Positions 25,023 to 34,054 of a stretch of DNA of 64,000 nt are shown in pieces. The notes beneath the pieces are model-generated. The model had not been told where the DNA came from, did no database searches, and saw only the letters and a list, made by a program, of their open reading frames with translations. The position numbers and the translations under genes were made by a program. The stretch spans positions 1,129,975-1,193,974 of the forward strand of contig NZ_FNIX01000001.1 of the NCBI RefSeq assembly GCF_900104175.1, given 5' to 3'. The stretch comes from Lentzea jiangxiensis (GTDB lineage: Bacteria; Actinomycetota; Actinomycetes; Mycobacteriales; Pseudonocardiaceae). Each line of letters opens with the position of its first letter. Positions within the stretch are counted from its first letter, which is position 1.

Positions 25023-25378
25023 AGCTCCTCGCCCGCCTGGCCGACGCAGAACTCGTTGCCGTCCGGATCCGCCAGGACCGACCAGACCAGGCCCGGCACG
25101 CTGTGCACGGCCACCTCGGTGGCACCCAGGCCGACCAGGCGTTCCACCTCCGCCTTGCGGTCCGGCACGTGCGAGTCGAAGTGCACTCTGTTCTTGCCCG
25201 GTGTGGCGTCCGGGACCTGCTGGAAGCCGAGAGCCGGGCCGGTCTCGGAGTTCGGGGCGAGGACGATGAACTCACCCCAGTCGTTCTGGATCTTCGTGCC
25301 CAGGGCGGCCGTCCAGAACTCCACGAGCTTGCGCGCGTCCGGGGTGTCGATGGTGATCATGTCGATCGTCAGTGGCAT
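25019..25378 (-). CDS. VOC (glyoxalase/bleomycin-resistance) family protein
   Basis: A 119-residue single VOC fold with the expected ITIDTPDARKLVEFWTAALG start, a central LGFQQVPD strand and the NRVHFDSHV metal-ligand strand, ending with VLADPDGNEFCVG. The family includes dioxygenases, lyases and sequestering resistance proteins; the substrate cannot be named. ATG 25378 is the first start that fits; the frame is open much further back but that is the antisense of proS. It is convergent with the tandem GNAT gene. Confidence 0.85.
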   Translation of the reverse strand: MPLTIDMITIDTPDARKLVEFWTAALGTKIQNDWGEFIVLAPNSETGPALGFQQVPDATPGKNRVHFDSHVPDRKAEVERLVGLGATEVAVHSVPGLVWSVLADPDGNEFCVGQAGEEL

Positions 25379-25513
25379 GGGCAGGACGCTACTCAGGGAG
25401 TCTGACAATTCTTGTCGTCGCAGGTGGGAGCCCGTGGCGAGCACCGCGCGCGATTTCAGGCAACGTCCAACCAGTACGCTGCTCCAACAGCCCGTGAACG
25501 AGGAGTACCCACC

Positions 25514-27259
25514 GTGATCACCAGGATGTCGTCGCTGTTCCTGCGAACCCTTCGCGAGGACCCGGCGGACGCCGAAGTGCCCAGCCACAAGCTGCTGGTG
25601 CGTGCCGGCTACGTCCGCCGCGTCGCGCCGGGCGGATACTCCTGGCTGCCGCTGGGGCTCAAGGTCCTGCGCAACATCGAGGCCGTCGTCCGCGAGGAGA
25701 TGGACGCCTTCGGCGCGCAGGAGATCCAGTTCCCCGCCCTGCTGCCCAAGGAGCCCTACGAGGCGACGAACCGGTGGGAGGAGTACGGCCCCAACCTGTT
25801 CCGCCTCAAGGACCGCAAGGGCGCCGACTACCTGCTCGGGCCGACGCACGAGGAGATGTTCACCCTCACCGTGAAGGGTGAGTACAGCTCCTACAAGGAC
25901 TACCCGGTCACGCTGTACCAGATCCAGACCAAGTACCGCGACGAGGCGCGTCCCCGTGCGGGCATCCTGCGCGGCCGCGAGTTCCTGATGAAGGACTCGT
26001 ACTCGTTCGACCTGACCGACGAGGGCCTGAGCCAGTCGTACGTGAACCACCGCGACGCCTACATCCGCATCTTCGACCGGCTCGGCCTGGAGTACGTGAT
26101 CGTCTCCGCCACGTCCGGTGCGATGGGCGGGTCCGCGTCCGAGGAGTTCCTCGCCGTCGCCGAGACGGGCGAGGACACGTTCGTGCGCAGCACCGAGTCC
26201 GGCTACGCGGCGAACGTCGAGGCCGTCGCGACTCCCGTGCCCGCCGAGCAGCCGATCGAGGACAAGCCCGCGGCGCAGGTGCACCACACGCCGAACACGC
26301 CCACCATCGAGACGCTGGTGGACTTCCTCAACGCGAACACCGACCGCAAGTTCACCGCGGCGGACACGTTGAAGAACGTCATCGTGAAGACGCAGCAGCC
26401 GGGCCAGAAGGACTGGACGCTGCTCGCGATCGCCGTCCCCGGTGACCGCGAGGTCGACTTCAAGCGCCTCGAGGCGGCGCTCAGCCCCGCCGAGGTCGCG
26501 ATGGTCGACGAGGCCGACTTCGCGAAGAACTCGTTCCTGGTCAAGGGCTACATCGGTCCGGGCGCGATCCAGTCCAACGGCATCCGCTTCCTCGCCGACC
26601 CCCGCGTCGTCAAGGGCACCGCGTGGGTCACCGGCGCGGACAAGGCCGACCACCACGTCGTCGACCTCGTGGCGGGCCGCGACTTCACGCCCGACGGCGT
26701 CATCGACGTCGCCGAGGTCCGCGAGGGCGACGCCTCCCCGGACGGCAAGGGCGTGCTGGTCGCCGCGCGCGGCATCGAGATCGGCCACATCTTCCAGCTG
26801 GGCCGCAAGTACGCGGACGCGTTCTCGCTCGACGCCCTCGGCCCGGACTCCAAGCCGGTCCGGATCACCATGGGCTCGTACGGCATCGGCGTCTCGCGGC
26901 TCGTCGCGGTCATCGCGGAGCAGTCGCACGACGAGCGCGGCCTGATCTGGCCCCGCAACGTCGCGCCCGCCGACGTCCACGTCGTGGTCGCCGGCAAGGA
27001 CGAGGCGCTGCTCAACGCCGGTGAGGACTTCGCGAAGCAGCTCAGCGACAAGGGTCTCGACGTGCTGCTGGACGACCGCAAGGCGAGCCCCGGCGTGAAG
27101 TTCGCCGACGCCGAACTCGTCGGCATCCCGACGATCCTCGTGATCGGGCGCGGGCTGAAGGACGGCACGGTCGAGGTCAAGGACCGCCGCTCCGGCGAGC
27201 GCGTCGAGGTGCCGGTGGCCGAGGCTGTCGACCACCTGGTGCAGGTCGTCAAGGGCTGA
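25514..27259 (+). CDS. proS: Prolyl-tRNA synthetase
   Basis: A 581-residue class II synthetase of the bacterial type that charges tRNA-Pro. Motif 1 region ([24 protein letters not shown]), motif 2 (FRDE-like [25 protein letters not shown]) and motif 3 ([17 protein letters not shown]) are intact. Between motifs 2 and 3 is the YbaK-like editing insertion (about residues 230-390) that removes misacylated alanine. The C-terminal anticodon domain is normal. GTG 25514 follows GAGGAG at eight bases; ATG 25526 is an alternative. It has its own terminator. Confidence 0.97.
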   Translation: MITRMSSLFLRTLREDPADAEVPSHKLLVRAGYVRRVAPGGYSWLPLGLKVLRNIEAVVREEMDAFGAQEIQFPALLPKEPYEATNRWEEYGPNLFRLKDRKGADYLLGPTHEEMFTLTVKGEYSSYKDYPVTLYQIQTKYRDEARPRAGILRGREFLMKDSYSFDLTDEGLSQSYVNHRDAYIRIFDRLGLEYVIVSATSGAMGGSASEEFLAVAETGEDTFVRSTESGYAANVEAVATPVPAEQPIEDKPAAQVHHTPNTPTIETLVDFLNANTDRKFTAADTLKNVIVKTQQPGQKDWTLLAIAVPGDREVDFKRLEAALSPAEVAMVDEADFAKNSFLVKGYIGPGAIQSNGIRFLADPRVVKGTAWVTGADKADHHVVDLVAGRDFTPDGVIDVAEVREGDASPDGKGVLVAARGIEIGHIFQLGRKYADAFSLDALGPDSKPVRITMGSYGIGVSRLVAVIAEQSHDERGLIWPRNVAPADVHVVVAGKDEALLNAGEDFAKQLSDKGLDVLLDDRKASPGVKFADAELVGIPTILVIGRGLKDGTVEVKDRRSGERVEVPVAEAVDHLVQVVKG

Positions 27260-27270
27260 GCGGGGAACTT

Positions 27271-27311
27271 CGGACGCCGGGTCGCGCGCTGGTCGCGCGG
27301 CCCGGCGTCCG
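27271..27311 (+). terminator. Hairpin after proS
   Basis: CGGACGCCGGG and CCCGGCGTCCG form a perfect stem, with a smaller GCGCG/CGCGC pair inside the loop, 11 bases after the proS stop. The remaining 170 bases up to the next gene hold nothing I can recognise. Confidence 0.8.
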
Positions 27312-27482
27312 GCGTTTCCGGGGCCGGTCCTGCGGCCGTTGAGCGGGTTGCGGGGCAACGGTTCCGGCGTGGCGGCGGAGGCACGCTGCCGCAGGGCGGA
27401 GGGGCGTCCGAAGGCGAACGCCGCGGAGGCTCCGGACGCGCTGCCGGTCGGCGCGAGAGGGCCGGAGCGGCGCGGCCGGACG

Positions 27483-28463
27483 TCAGGTCGTCGGGACCAG
27501 CGACTCGGCCATCTTCTGCAGGTCGGACTCCTTGACCAGCGGCGGGGTGGTGCCGCCTCCGCCGCCCTCCAGGTCTCCGTTGACGACCAGCACGTGCAGC
27601 CTGTTGCTGCCGTTGAGCACGACGACCTTGAGCATTCCCTTGGACGCCAGGCACTTGTTGGCGGACTGGGTCACGGTGGCGTCGACCTGCACGCCCTCGA
27701 CGGTGACCTTCTTGCCGTCCTTCTGGGTGTGCTGGATCTTCACCGGCTTCGGCTGCGTGAGCTCCACCTTGGGCTCGCCGCCGGAGTTGTAGTACTGGGT
27801 GGCCAAGGACTTCGTGAAGTCGGTGGCCGTCTTGTTGATGTCGCTCTTGGGCAGCAGCGCGCCGCCGTTGGTGCCCTTGGTGTAGTTCTTGCCCTCGCAC
27901 TCGTAGTCGCCGTACGAGGTGACGCCGGACAGCGAGATGCCGTCGAACTTGTCGACCGGAATCCTGGCCTCGCTGAGGATGTCCCAGTTCTTCGGGACCT
28001 CGTAGGTGAAGCCGAGGCTGGTCTCGACGCACTGCTGGCCGTCGTTCTTCGGGCACTTCACCTCGGCCGGCTGCGAGGAGGAGGTGGCGCTGCTCGTCGA
28101 GGACGGGTCGGGCTGCGCGCCCTGATCGTCCGAGCGCGACAGGAGCAGCCACGTGAGGCCGCCGCCGACCAGGAGCACCAGCACCACCGCGCCGAGCACG
28201 AGCCACAGCGTCTTGTTGCTCTTCTTCGGCGGCTCGTTGTCGAAGCCGCCGTAGACGCCCAGGCCGCCGTACCCGCCGCCGTAGGGCTGCTGGGGGAATC
28301 CGCCCTGCTGCGGGAACCCGCCGGTCTCCGGGAAACCGCCGGTCTGCGGGTAGCCGCCGGTCTGGTAGCCCCCCGTCGGGTGGCCGCCGCTCTGATCACC
28401 CTGCTGCTGGCCCCAGCCCTGCTGGTCGTTCCAGCCGCCCTGTCCGCCCCCTGGGTACGTCAC
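27483..28463 (-). CDS. Membrane-anchored protein with Gly/Gln-rich cytoplasmic tail
   Basis: A 326-residue protein I cannot assign to a function. Residues 1-75 are low-complexity, with repeats of GGYPQTGG- and GGFPQ-type units; a single membrane helix (about 85-110, VLGAVVLVLLVGGGLTWLLL) follows, then a Ser/Thr-rich linker and a folded extracellular domain with four cysteines (two near KCPKNDGQQC, then YECEG and NKCLASK). Such type II anchored proteins are common in actinobacteria. GTG 28463 is preferred; GTG 28496 would add 11 residues. It is transcribed toward proS and divergent from the next membrane gene. Confidence 0.75.
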   Translation of the reverse strand: MTYPGGGQGGWNDQQGWGQQQGDQSGGHPTGGYQTGGYPQTGGFPETGGFPQQGGFPQQPYGGGYGGLGVYGGFDNEPPKKSNKTLWLVLGAVVLVLLVGGGLTWLLLSRSDDQGAQPDPSSTSSATSSSQPAEVKCPKNDGQQCVETSLGFTYEVPKNWDILSEARIPVDKFDGISLSGVTSYGDYECEGKNYTKGTNGGALLPKSDINKTATDFTKSLATQYYNSGGEPKVELTQPKPVKIQHTQKDGKKVTVEGVQVDATVTQSANKCLASKGMLKVVVLNGSNRLHVLVVNGDLEGGGGGTTPPLVKESDLQKMAESLVPTT

Positions 28464-28498
28464 GGGGGGAACCGTACCTGGTGGGTCTGACAGCACCG

Positions 28499-28558
28499 AA
28501 ATTCATCAAGCGTTGACTTCCGGGAAGAAGTAGGCGTACCGTCCCCTAAATTCAACAA
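28499..28558 (+). promoter_or_regulatory. Promoter flanked by two copies of AAATTCAWCAA
   Basis: TTGACT (28513-28518) and TACCGT (28537-28542), 18 bases apart, make a plausible sigma-70-type promoter for the gene at 28582. AAATTCATCAA (28499-28509) lies before it and AAATTCAACAA (28548-28558) after it; the latter runs on into TGATGAA, giving an imperfect palindrome. The AT-rich repeats stand out in this GC-rich DNA and look like operator sites for an unknown regulator. Confidence 0.5.
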
Positions 28559-28581
28559 ATGATGAACTTTGGAGGCGCACG

Positions 28582-29541
28582 ATGCGCACCGCGCTGGTCA
28601 CCGCCGCCGCAGGCGCGGTGGTGGCGTTTCTCCTGGGACTGCTGACGTTCGGCGTGCAGGCCACCGTGCACCCGCACGACGTGCCGCTCGCCGTGGTGGC
28701 GCCTCCACCGGTCGCGGAGCGCGTGCGGGCCGCCGACTCGGCCGAGGTCGACATCAGGGTCGTGTCCGCGGACGAGGCGCGAACCTTGTTGGCGGACAAG
28801 GAGGTCTACGGAGTGCTGGAGATCGCGCCCGGCCAGGCGACGATCCGGCTCAACCCGGCGGTCAACCCGTCCGGCACCCAGGTCGCGCAGCAGGTCCTGA
28901 CCGGTGTCGCGCAAGGCGCGGGGCTGCCGGTCAGGGTCGACGCCCGGGCCGTCACGGCCGCCGAACGCACCGCACCACTCGCCGCGAGCGCACTGCTGTG
29001 GGTCGGCGGGATGATCTCCGGGCTGCTGTTCGTGGTGCTGAGGGGACAGCGCCTGAGGTGGCTGTCCGCCTTGTTCACCGCCGTGCTGGTCACCGGCTCG
29101 ACCGCGGGGCTGCTGGCCTGGTGGGGCGTCACCCCGGACGCGGCGGCGCTCACCTTCCTGCTCGCCGTCGCCGGGGCGTTCGCCCTGCTGCAGGCCGGGT
29201 TGTTCCGGCACCTCGGCATCCGCGCGATGGGCGTCCTCGGCCTGCTCTACCTGATGGCGCCCGCGGTCGCGGGGCAGGTGCCGGAGCTGCTCGACCCCGT
29301 CTACAAGGCGGTCCTGTGGTCGTGGACGCCCTTCCGGTTCTCCGCGGAAGGCTTGCGCAGCCTCCTGTACGACGGCTCCGTCACCACCGAGTGGTGGGTG
29401 TTCGGCGGGATCGCACTCGTCGGTGTCGTGCTGCTGCTAGCCGGCCAGAAAGCTCAGACGGACCGTGCGGACGGGGTTGTCGACGTTGGTGTCGACCAGG
29501 CAGACGGACTGCCACGTGCCGAGCGCCAGCACACCGCCTAG
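28582..29541 (+). CDS. YhgE/Pip-like membrane protein
   Basis: A 319-residue protein with one N-terminal membrane helix, an extracytoplasmic domain of about 110 residues (ending near the NPAVNPSGTQVAQQVLTG stretch) and five further helices. The plan resembles the halves of YhgE/Pip or ABC-2-type permeases, which in other bacteria belong to phage receptors, type VII secretion or export; no ATPase is nearby. GGAGG lies seven bases before ATG 28582. The last 35 codons are hydrophilic, overlap the 3' end of the YjbQ gene by 105 bases and look like read-over sequence rather than a fold. Confidence 0.75.
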   Translation: MRTALVTAAAGAVVAFLLGLLTFGVQATVHPHDVPLAVVAPPPVAERVRAADSAEVDIRVVSADEARTLLADKEVYGVLEIAPGQATIRLNPAVNPSGTQVAQQVLTGVAQGAGLPVRVDARAVTAAERTAPLAASALLWVGGMISGLLFVVLRGQRLRWLSALFTAVLVTGSTAGLLAWWGVTPDAAALTFLLAVAGAFALLQAGLFRHLGIRAMGVLGLLYLMAPAVAGQVPELLDPVYKAVLWSWTPFRFSAEGLRSLLYDGSVTTEWWVFGGIALVGVVLLLAGQKAQTDRADGVVDVGVDQADGLPRAERQHTA

Positions 29542-29844
29542 CACCGGGATCGTCGCGTAGGGCGGCACCAGGGCCGGCATCACGTGGTCGCGGCCGTGAC
29601 CCGGGGTGCCGTGCCGGTGCCGCCACCGCGCGTCGCGGGGCAGGATCCGCTCCAAGGCGGTCAGCAGGTCGTCGTCACTGCCCGCGCCGGTCTCGATGAT
29701 CGCGACGCCGGCGGTCGCGTGGGGCACCCACACGTGCAGCAGCCCGTCGCCGTTCTCGCTCTCGAGGAACCGCTCGCACTCCCTCGTGAGGTCGTGGACG
29801 ACCTCGTCGGAACCGGTGCGGACCTGGATCTCCTCGCTGCGCAT
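29437..29844 (-). CDS. YjbQ (UPF0047) family protein
   Basis: A 135-residue YjbQ-fold protein; the family has weak thiamin-phosphate synthase activity in E. coli and an unknown main role. The conserved stretch HVWVPHATAGVAIIETG with its two His, the DDDLL turn, the HRHGTPGHGRDHVMPALV segment with several His/Asp and the TWQSVCLVD strand are complete. ATG 29844 gives the family length; a longer frame begins at 29889. It converges on the YhgE-like gene with an unusually long overlap of 105 bases, which contains its conserved C-terminal strand, so this gene is the better-constrained of the two there. Confidence 0.88.
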   Translation of the reverse strand: MRSEEIQVRTGSDEVVHDLTRECERFLESENGDGLLHVWVPHATAGVAIIETGAGSDDDLLTALERILPRDARWRHRHGTPGHGRDHVMPALVPPYATIPVLGGVLALGTWQSVCLVDTNVDNPVRTVRLSFLAG

Positions 29845-29942
29845 GGCCCCAGATCTTACGAACCACCCGGGCAGGGCTGCCGACCGCAAGCGCGTGAGCA
29901 GGCATCGTGCCTCGCTCTCGAAGTCCTCAGTATCGTCACGTC

Positions 29943-30851
29943 ATGCGCGTGCTGTTCGCCTGCATGGCCACAGTCGGCCACACGTACCCGTTGATCCCGT
30001 TGGCGTCAGCGCTGCGCAACGCCGGGCACGAGGTGCACTTCGCGGTCGGCGAGGAGATGCACCCCGAACTCGAGCGGCTGGGGCTGCGGCCGTTCCGCCC
30101 CGGCCTCTCGTTCGGCGAGATCTACGCCGGGGACATCGCGCCCGAGCTCGAACGCGTCCTGCCCGACCTGGTGATCAGCGGCTGGTCGGTGCCGGAGGTG
30201 TTCCGGGAGGCGAAGCGCAGGGCGTTCCCGGTGCTGTGGCACGGGTTCGGGCGCATGTTCGACGACGGCATCGGGCTGGCGCGGCCCGACGGCGGACGGC
30301 ACCTCGACCTCTGCCCGCCCTCGCTGCAGAACGCGGACTTCACCGACGACCGGATCCTGCTCCGCCCGGTGCCGCACGCGACGCCCGGCCGGGTCCCGGA
30401 ACGCACGCACGAGAAGCTCGTCTACGTCACCTTCGGAACGGTGTTCGGCACGGAAGAACTGCTCGCGACGGCGGTGGGGGACCTCGGACGGCTCGACGCC
30501 CAGATCGTCGTCGCCACGCCGGACCGGTGGCTGCCGCAGGCCGAGGTGATCAAGCAGGCGGACGTCGTCGTGCATCACGGTGGAAGCGGCACGATGCTGA
30601 CCGCTCTGGCCGAGGGGGTCCCTCAGGTCGTACTGCCGCGAGGGGCGGACCAGTTCGGCAACGCCGAGGCGCTCGTCAAGGCGGGCGCCGGGGTGCGTCC
30701 GGACGCGGTCGGTGCCGAGGCGGTCGCGCAGTGCGTGCGGCTGCTGCTCACCGATGGCCGCTACCGGGAAGCCGCAGGTCTGATCGCGGACGAGATAAGT
30801 CACATGCCGTCGCCGGAAGAAGTTGCGGACAGGCTCGCGGAGGTTGTGTAA
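29943..30851 (+). CDS. Short MGT/UGT-type glycosyltransferase
   Basis: A 302-residue GT-B glycosyltransferase; family members are about 390. The N-terminus (RVLFACMATVGHTYPLIPLASALRNAGHEV) and the donor-binding C-terminus (VVVHHGGSGTMLTALAEGVPQVVLPRGADQFGNA) are intact, but the acceptor domain between residues 60 and 130 is shortened. Such enzymes transfer a nucleotide-activated sugar to a small lipophilic acceptor, often an antibiotic or macrolide. ATG 29943 is the start. It is followed after 11 bases by a thioesterase-like gene on the same strand. Confidence 0.82.
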   Translation: MRVLFACMATVGHTYPLIPLASALRNAGHEVHFAVGEEMHPELERLGLRPFRPGLSFGEIYAGDIAPELERVLPDLVISGWSVPEVFREAKRRAFPVLWHGFGRMFDDGIGLARPDGGRHLDLCPPSLQNADFTDDRILLRPVPHATPGRVPERTHEKLVYVTFGTVFGTEELLATAVGDLGRLDAQIVVATPDRWLPQAEVIKQADVVVHHGGSGTMLTALAEGVPQVVLPRGADQFGNAEALVKAGAGVRPDAVGAEAVAQCVRLLLTDGRYREAAGLIADEISHMPSPEEVADRLAEVV

Positions 30852-30862
30852 CACTGTTTTTT

Positions 30863-31327
30863 ATGAAGGCAAGCCGCCTGCGCTTCGGGATGAACCTGTG
30901 GCCGCCGTTCCTGTTCGCCGGCATCCGCGTCGAGGAGATCTCGCCGGACTACCGGTATGCGCGCGTGCGGATGCGTCTGCGCCCGTGGAACCGCAACTAC
31001 TTCGGCACCCACTTCGGCGGCTCGCTGTTCGCGATGACCGACCCGTTCTGGGTGTTGCTGCTGTTCAACCAGCTCAAGGGTGAGCACGTCGTGTGGGACC
31101 GGGCGGGCGAGATCGAGTTCGTCGCACCCGGCCGCGGCACGGTGCACGCCGAGTTCCGGCTGACCGACGAGCACGTCGAGCAGGTGCTGGAACGGACCAG
31201 GGGCACCGAGAAGGCCTTGATCTGGTTCGACACGGACGTCGTCGGGCAGGATGGGACCGTGATCGCACGGGTGAAGAAGCAGGTCTACGCGCGACGCAAG
31301 CGCGACAAGCAGCTCACGCATGCGTGA
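30863..31327 (+). CDS. DUF4442 hot-dog-fold (thioesterase-like) protein
   Basis: A 154-residue protein resembling the DUF4442/YiiD-type hot-dog group, which includes acyl-CoA thioesterases. The NRNYFGTHFGGSLFAMTDPF segment corresponds to the N-terminal conserved helix of the fold, and EIEFVAPGRGTVHAEFRL to its central strands. The acyl substrate is not predictable. ATG 30863 lies just behind a T-rich stretch. It overlaps the aminotransferase by eight bases, so the two are probably co-translated. Confidence 0.78.
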   Translation: MKASRLRFGMNLWPPFLFAGIRVEEISPDYRYARVRMRLRPWNRNYFGTHFGGSLFAMTDPFWVLLLFNQLKGEHVVWDRAGEIEFVAPGRGTVHAEFRLTDEHVEQVLERTRGTEKALIWFDTDVVGQDGTVIARVKKQVYARRKRDKQLTHA

Positions 31328-32273
31328 GGCCTTCGGAGCGGTTTTCGACGTCGAGCCCGGCTACCTCAACACGGCGTCCATCGGGGTGCCCCCGCGGCAC
31401 GTCGCCGACGCGGTGGCGGCCTCGCACGAGCGGTGGCGGCGCGGCCAGGACACGTCGTCGACGTTCAACGAGGTCGTGGAGACCTCCCGAGAGGCGTTCG
31501 GGCGGCTGGTCGGGGTGCCCGCCGCGTCGGTCGCGTGCGGCGCCACGGTGTCGCAGTTCGCGTCGCTGGTCGCCCAGGCCCTGCCGGCCGGCTCGAAGGT
31601 CTTCGTCGACCCCGGCGAGTTCACGAGCGTCTCGCTGCCGTTCGTCGCCGCGGGGCACCGGGTCGTGGCCACGGTGGACGAGTGCGACCTGGTCGCGGTG
31701 AGCGTGGTCCAGAGCGCGGACGGGACGATCGCGGACCTCGAAGGCCTTCGCGCAGCGGGGAAACCGGTGCTGCTCGACGTCTCGCAGGCGGCGGGGTGGA
31801 TGCCGTTGTCGCTGGCGTGGGCCGACTTCGTCGTCGGCGTGGCCTACAAGTGGCTGATGGCACCGCGAGGCGCGGCCTGGATGGCGGTGCGGCCGGACCG
31901 GATGGACTTCCTCAGGCCGTTGGCGGCCAACTGGTACAGCACCGGCGAGAACTACGGCACGGAGCTCGTGCTGCGTTCCGACGCACGGCGGTTCGACCTC
32001 TCGCCGACGTGGTTCTCCCACGTCGGTGCGGCGGTTGCGCTCCCGTGGGTGGCGACCCTGGACCTCGACGCAGTGCGCGCGCACTGCGTGAGTCTGACTG
32101 ATCGGCTTCTCACCGGGCTCGGCCTGCCGGCCCGCGGCTCGGCGATCGTGTCCGTCGACGCACCACCCGTGCCGGGCGTCGTGTCGTCTGTCCGCGCAGG
32201 TCGCACACGGTTCGCATGTCACCTTTACAACACGGTCGAGGACGTGGACCGGGTGCTCGAAGCACTCGGCTGA
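31320..32273 (+). CDS. Class V aminotransferase-like PLP enzyme
   Basis: A 317-residue fold-type I PLP enzyme near the cysteine desulfurase/kynureninase/isopenicillin-N-epimerase group. It begins with the family's YLNTASIGVPPRHV, has the PLP-stacking region GATVSQFASL, the PLP-binding Asp in VLLDVSQAAGW and the Schiff-base Lys in VGVAYKWLMAPRG. No catalytic Cys of a desulfurase is seen, so an aminotransferase or epimerase is more likely. ATG 31320 overlaps the previous stop; the next gene starts 25 bases downstream. Confidence 0.82.
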   Translation: MREAFGAVFDVEPGYLNTASIGVPPRHVADAVAASHERWRRGQDTSSTFNEVVETSREAFGRLVGVPAASVACGATVSQFASLVAQALPAGSKVFVDPGEFTSVSLPFVAAGHRVVATVDECDLVAVSVVQSADGTIADLEGLRAAGKPVLLDVSQAAGWMPLSLAWADFVVGVAYKWLMAPRGAAWMAVRPDRMDFLRPLAANWYSTGENYGTELVLRSDARRFDLSPTWFSHVGAAVALPWVATLDLDAVRAHCVSLTDRLLTGLGLPARGSAIVSVDAPPVPGVVSSVRAGRTRFACHLYNTVEDVDRVLEALG

Positions 32274-32298
32274 CTGCCGTCCGTTACCGTGGGTCCTT

Positions 32299-33060
32299 GT
32301 GTCGGAACCACGTCAGTCACCTGAAGAGGTGACCCAGAACCTGCCTCGCTTCCCACCGAGGCCCACCGACACCGCGCCGTTGTACCCGGCCGACGAGCTC
32401 GTGAAGCTCCAGTCGATCATGGACAACCGCCAGGGGCACATGCCCGCGCCGCCGCCACCCGCACCCGTGCGGAAGAGCACGTGGGTGGGCAGGGCGCTGG
32501 CACTCGTAGGCGTCGCGGTGGTCTCCGGGCTCGTCTGGTGGGTGCTGCAGCCGTCGGACCCGGTGGACCAGCAGGTCGCGCAACCCCAGAAGACCGCGGG
32601 GGAGTACGAGTTCACCACCGTGCCGGAACTGCCGGAGCCGGTGAAGGACAGCGACTGCGCCGCCCACGCCACGAGCCAGACGCAGGCGTTCCTCAAAACC
32701 ACGCCTTGCCTGCAGTTGACCCGTGCGTTCTACACGGCCAAACTGCCAGACGGCCGCACTGTCTACTCGTCCGTGTCCGTCGTGAAGATGAAGACGGCCG
32801 AGGAGGCGCGTCAGCTGCGCGAGCTCACCCAGCGCGACGGCACCGGCAACGTGAAGGACCTGGTCCTGGACAAGGCCATCAGCGTGCCGCCGCTGACCAC
32901 GTTGGCCAACGGCGGGTACGCCTCCGAGCAGCGCGACGAGGAGGTCGTGATCGTCGAGTCCGACTCGCCGACCAGGGGCCCCGACGCGCTCACGCACAAC
33001 AAGGACATGAAGAAGGTCTCCGAGGACGCGCTCAGGCTCGCGTCCTCGTTCACCGGCTAA
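32299..33060 (+). CDS. Single-pass membrane protein of unknown function
   Basis: A 253-residue protein I cannot name. It has a proline-rich cytoplasmic N-terminus (ending in MPAPPPPAPVRK), one membrane helix at about residues 66-84 and an extracellular domain with two cysteines (DSDCAAH and TTPCLQL) that could pair. The extracellular part resembles many actinobacterial anchored proteins of unknown role. GTG 32299 lacks a strong ribosome binding site. It converges on the DUF4439 gene with a four-base overlap. Confidence 0.72.
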   Translation: MSEPRQSPEEVTQNLPRFPPRPTDTAPLYPADELVKLQSIMDNRQGHMPAPPPPAPVRKSTWVGRALALVGVAVVSGLVWWVLQPSDPVDQQVAQPQKTAGEYEFTTVPELPEPVKDSDCAAHATSQTQAFLKTTPCLQLTRAFYTAKLPDGRTVYSSVSVVKMKTAEEARQLRELTQRDGTGNVKDLVLDKAISVPPLTTLANGGYASEQRDEEVVIVESDSPTRGPDALTHNKDMKKVSEDALRLASSFTG

Positions 33061-33485
33061 CCGGACGCGACACCCGGCATCGTGATGGATGCCGGGGTCG
33101 TCCCGGCCGCCTTGCGCCACCGCGTCGCCCGCACCGCCGCCGTCGTCAACGCCTCCAGCGCGGACGTGCGCAGCGCCGCGTCGTCGGTCCGCTCCAGCAC
33201 CCCTCGCCAGGCCGCACAGGTGTCCTGCTCGGCGGCGACGAGCGACGCCAGGGCGGACGGGGCGTCGGACACCGGCGCCGGCGGCAGGTAGGCGGCCGCG
33301 GGCGGGTTCGGCGTCGCGCCGTGGTCCTTCAGCCACCGCTCGGTCGTGTCGCGGCGCGCCCGGTGCAGGTTCGCGCCCTCGGCGACGGCGGCGGACTGCT
33401 GGTCCAGGAACGCCGACACCATGCCGTAGGTCCACAACGCCGCGTGCTCGGTCCCGAGCGCGGTCTGGACGGCCTCCACGCTCAT
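33057..33485 (-). CDS. DUF4439 ferritin-like protein
   Basis: A 142-residue helical protein of the DUF4439 ferritin-like group, which is typically encoded just before the rimP-nusA block in actinobacteria. It begins VEAVQTALGTEHAALWTYG, with the Glu and His placed as metal ligands in a four-helix bundle, and repeats a helix with EQDTCAAWR in the second half. No function is established. ATG 33485 overlaps the lipoprotein stop by four bases, so the pair is translationally coupled. Confidence 0.82.
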   Translation of the reverse strand: MSVEAVQTALGTEHAALWTYGMVSAFLDQQSAAVAEGANLHRARRDTTERWLKDHGATPNPPAAAYLPPAPVSDAPSALASLVAAEQDTCAAWRGVLERTDDAALRTSALEALTTAAVRATRWRKAAGTTPASITMPGVASG

Positions 33486-33925
33486 CCGAGCACCTCCCGC
33501 AGAGACGCGCAGCCGGCGGCCACCGAACCGACGAGACCGGCGCGGTAGGAGGGCAGCGAGGCGACGGCGGCCGAGGCCTCGCGCACGGACTCGTCGAGCG
33601 CGGTCCGCAGCGCGGCCAGGGGGTCCGGCGGCGTGGGAGGGCTCGTGGGGGCGGGCGGCGCCGTGGACGACAGCGGCGGCCGTTCGCGGTCGACCTCGGC
33701 CTGCAGCAGCGTCGCGTGCGTCTCGCGCGCCTTGGCGATCTCCGCGGCCGCGGGCACCGTCGTCAGCGACTGCGCCAGCTTGGCGTCCGCACGGGCCCGC
33801 GAGGCGAGGGCCGACAGCGGGTCCGGCGGGGGCGGCGCCGGGGGTTCTGTGGTGCACGCAACGGCGAGCGGTGCGGCGGCCACCGCGAGCAGCACACGGC
33901 GGCGGCTGACCGATTCGGAGATCAC
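33482..33925 (-). CDS. Tat-type lipoprotein
   Basis: A 147-residue protein with a twin-arginine start (SVSRRRVLLAVAAAPLAVAC), in which LAVAC is a lipobox; the mature protein would be lipidated on the Cys and face outwards. The rest is Ala/Pro/Thr-rich and helical, with a proline-rich middle. It is the upstream gene of a two-gene unit with the DUF4439 protein. A GTG at 33925 is chosen because it puts the RR motif in the right place; upstream sequence in frame has no lipoprotein character. Confidence 0.75.
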   Translation of the reverse strand: MISESVSRRRVLLAVAAAPLAVACTTEPPAPPPPDPLSALASRARADAKLAQSLTTVPAAAEIAKARETHATLLQAEVDRERPPLSSTAPPAPTSPPTPPDPLAALRTALDESVREASAAVASLPSYRAGLVGSVAAGCASLREVLG

Positions 33926-34054
33926 GCGAACCCATCTTGCCAGCAGCCGTGCGGGTCGGTGGGAGCCGGGCGAACGAGATAGTCTGGTCGTCCACGGCCG
34001 CCGGAAACAGCGTCGGCCGGGGTTTTCATGCGTTCGAACTGAAGGAGACACCAC

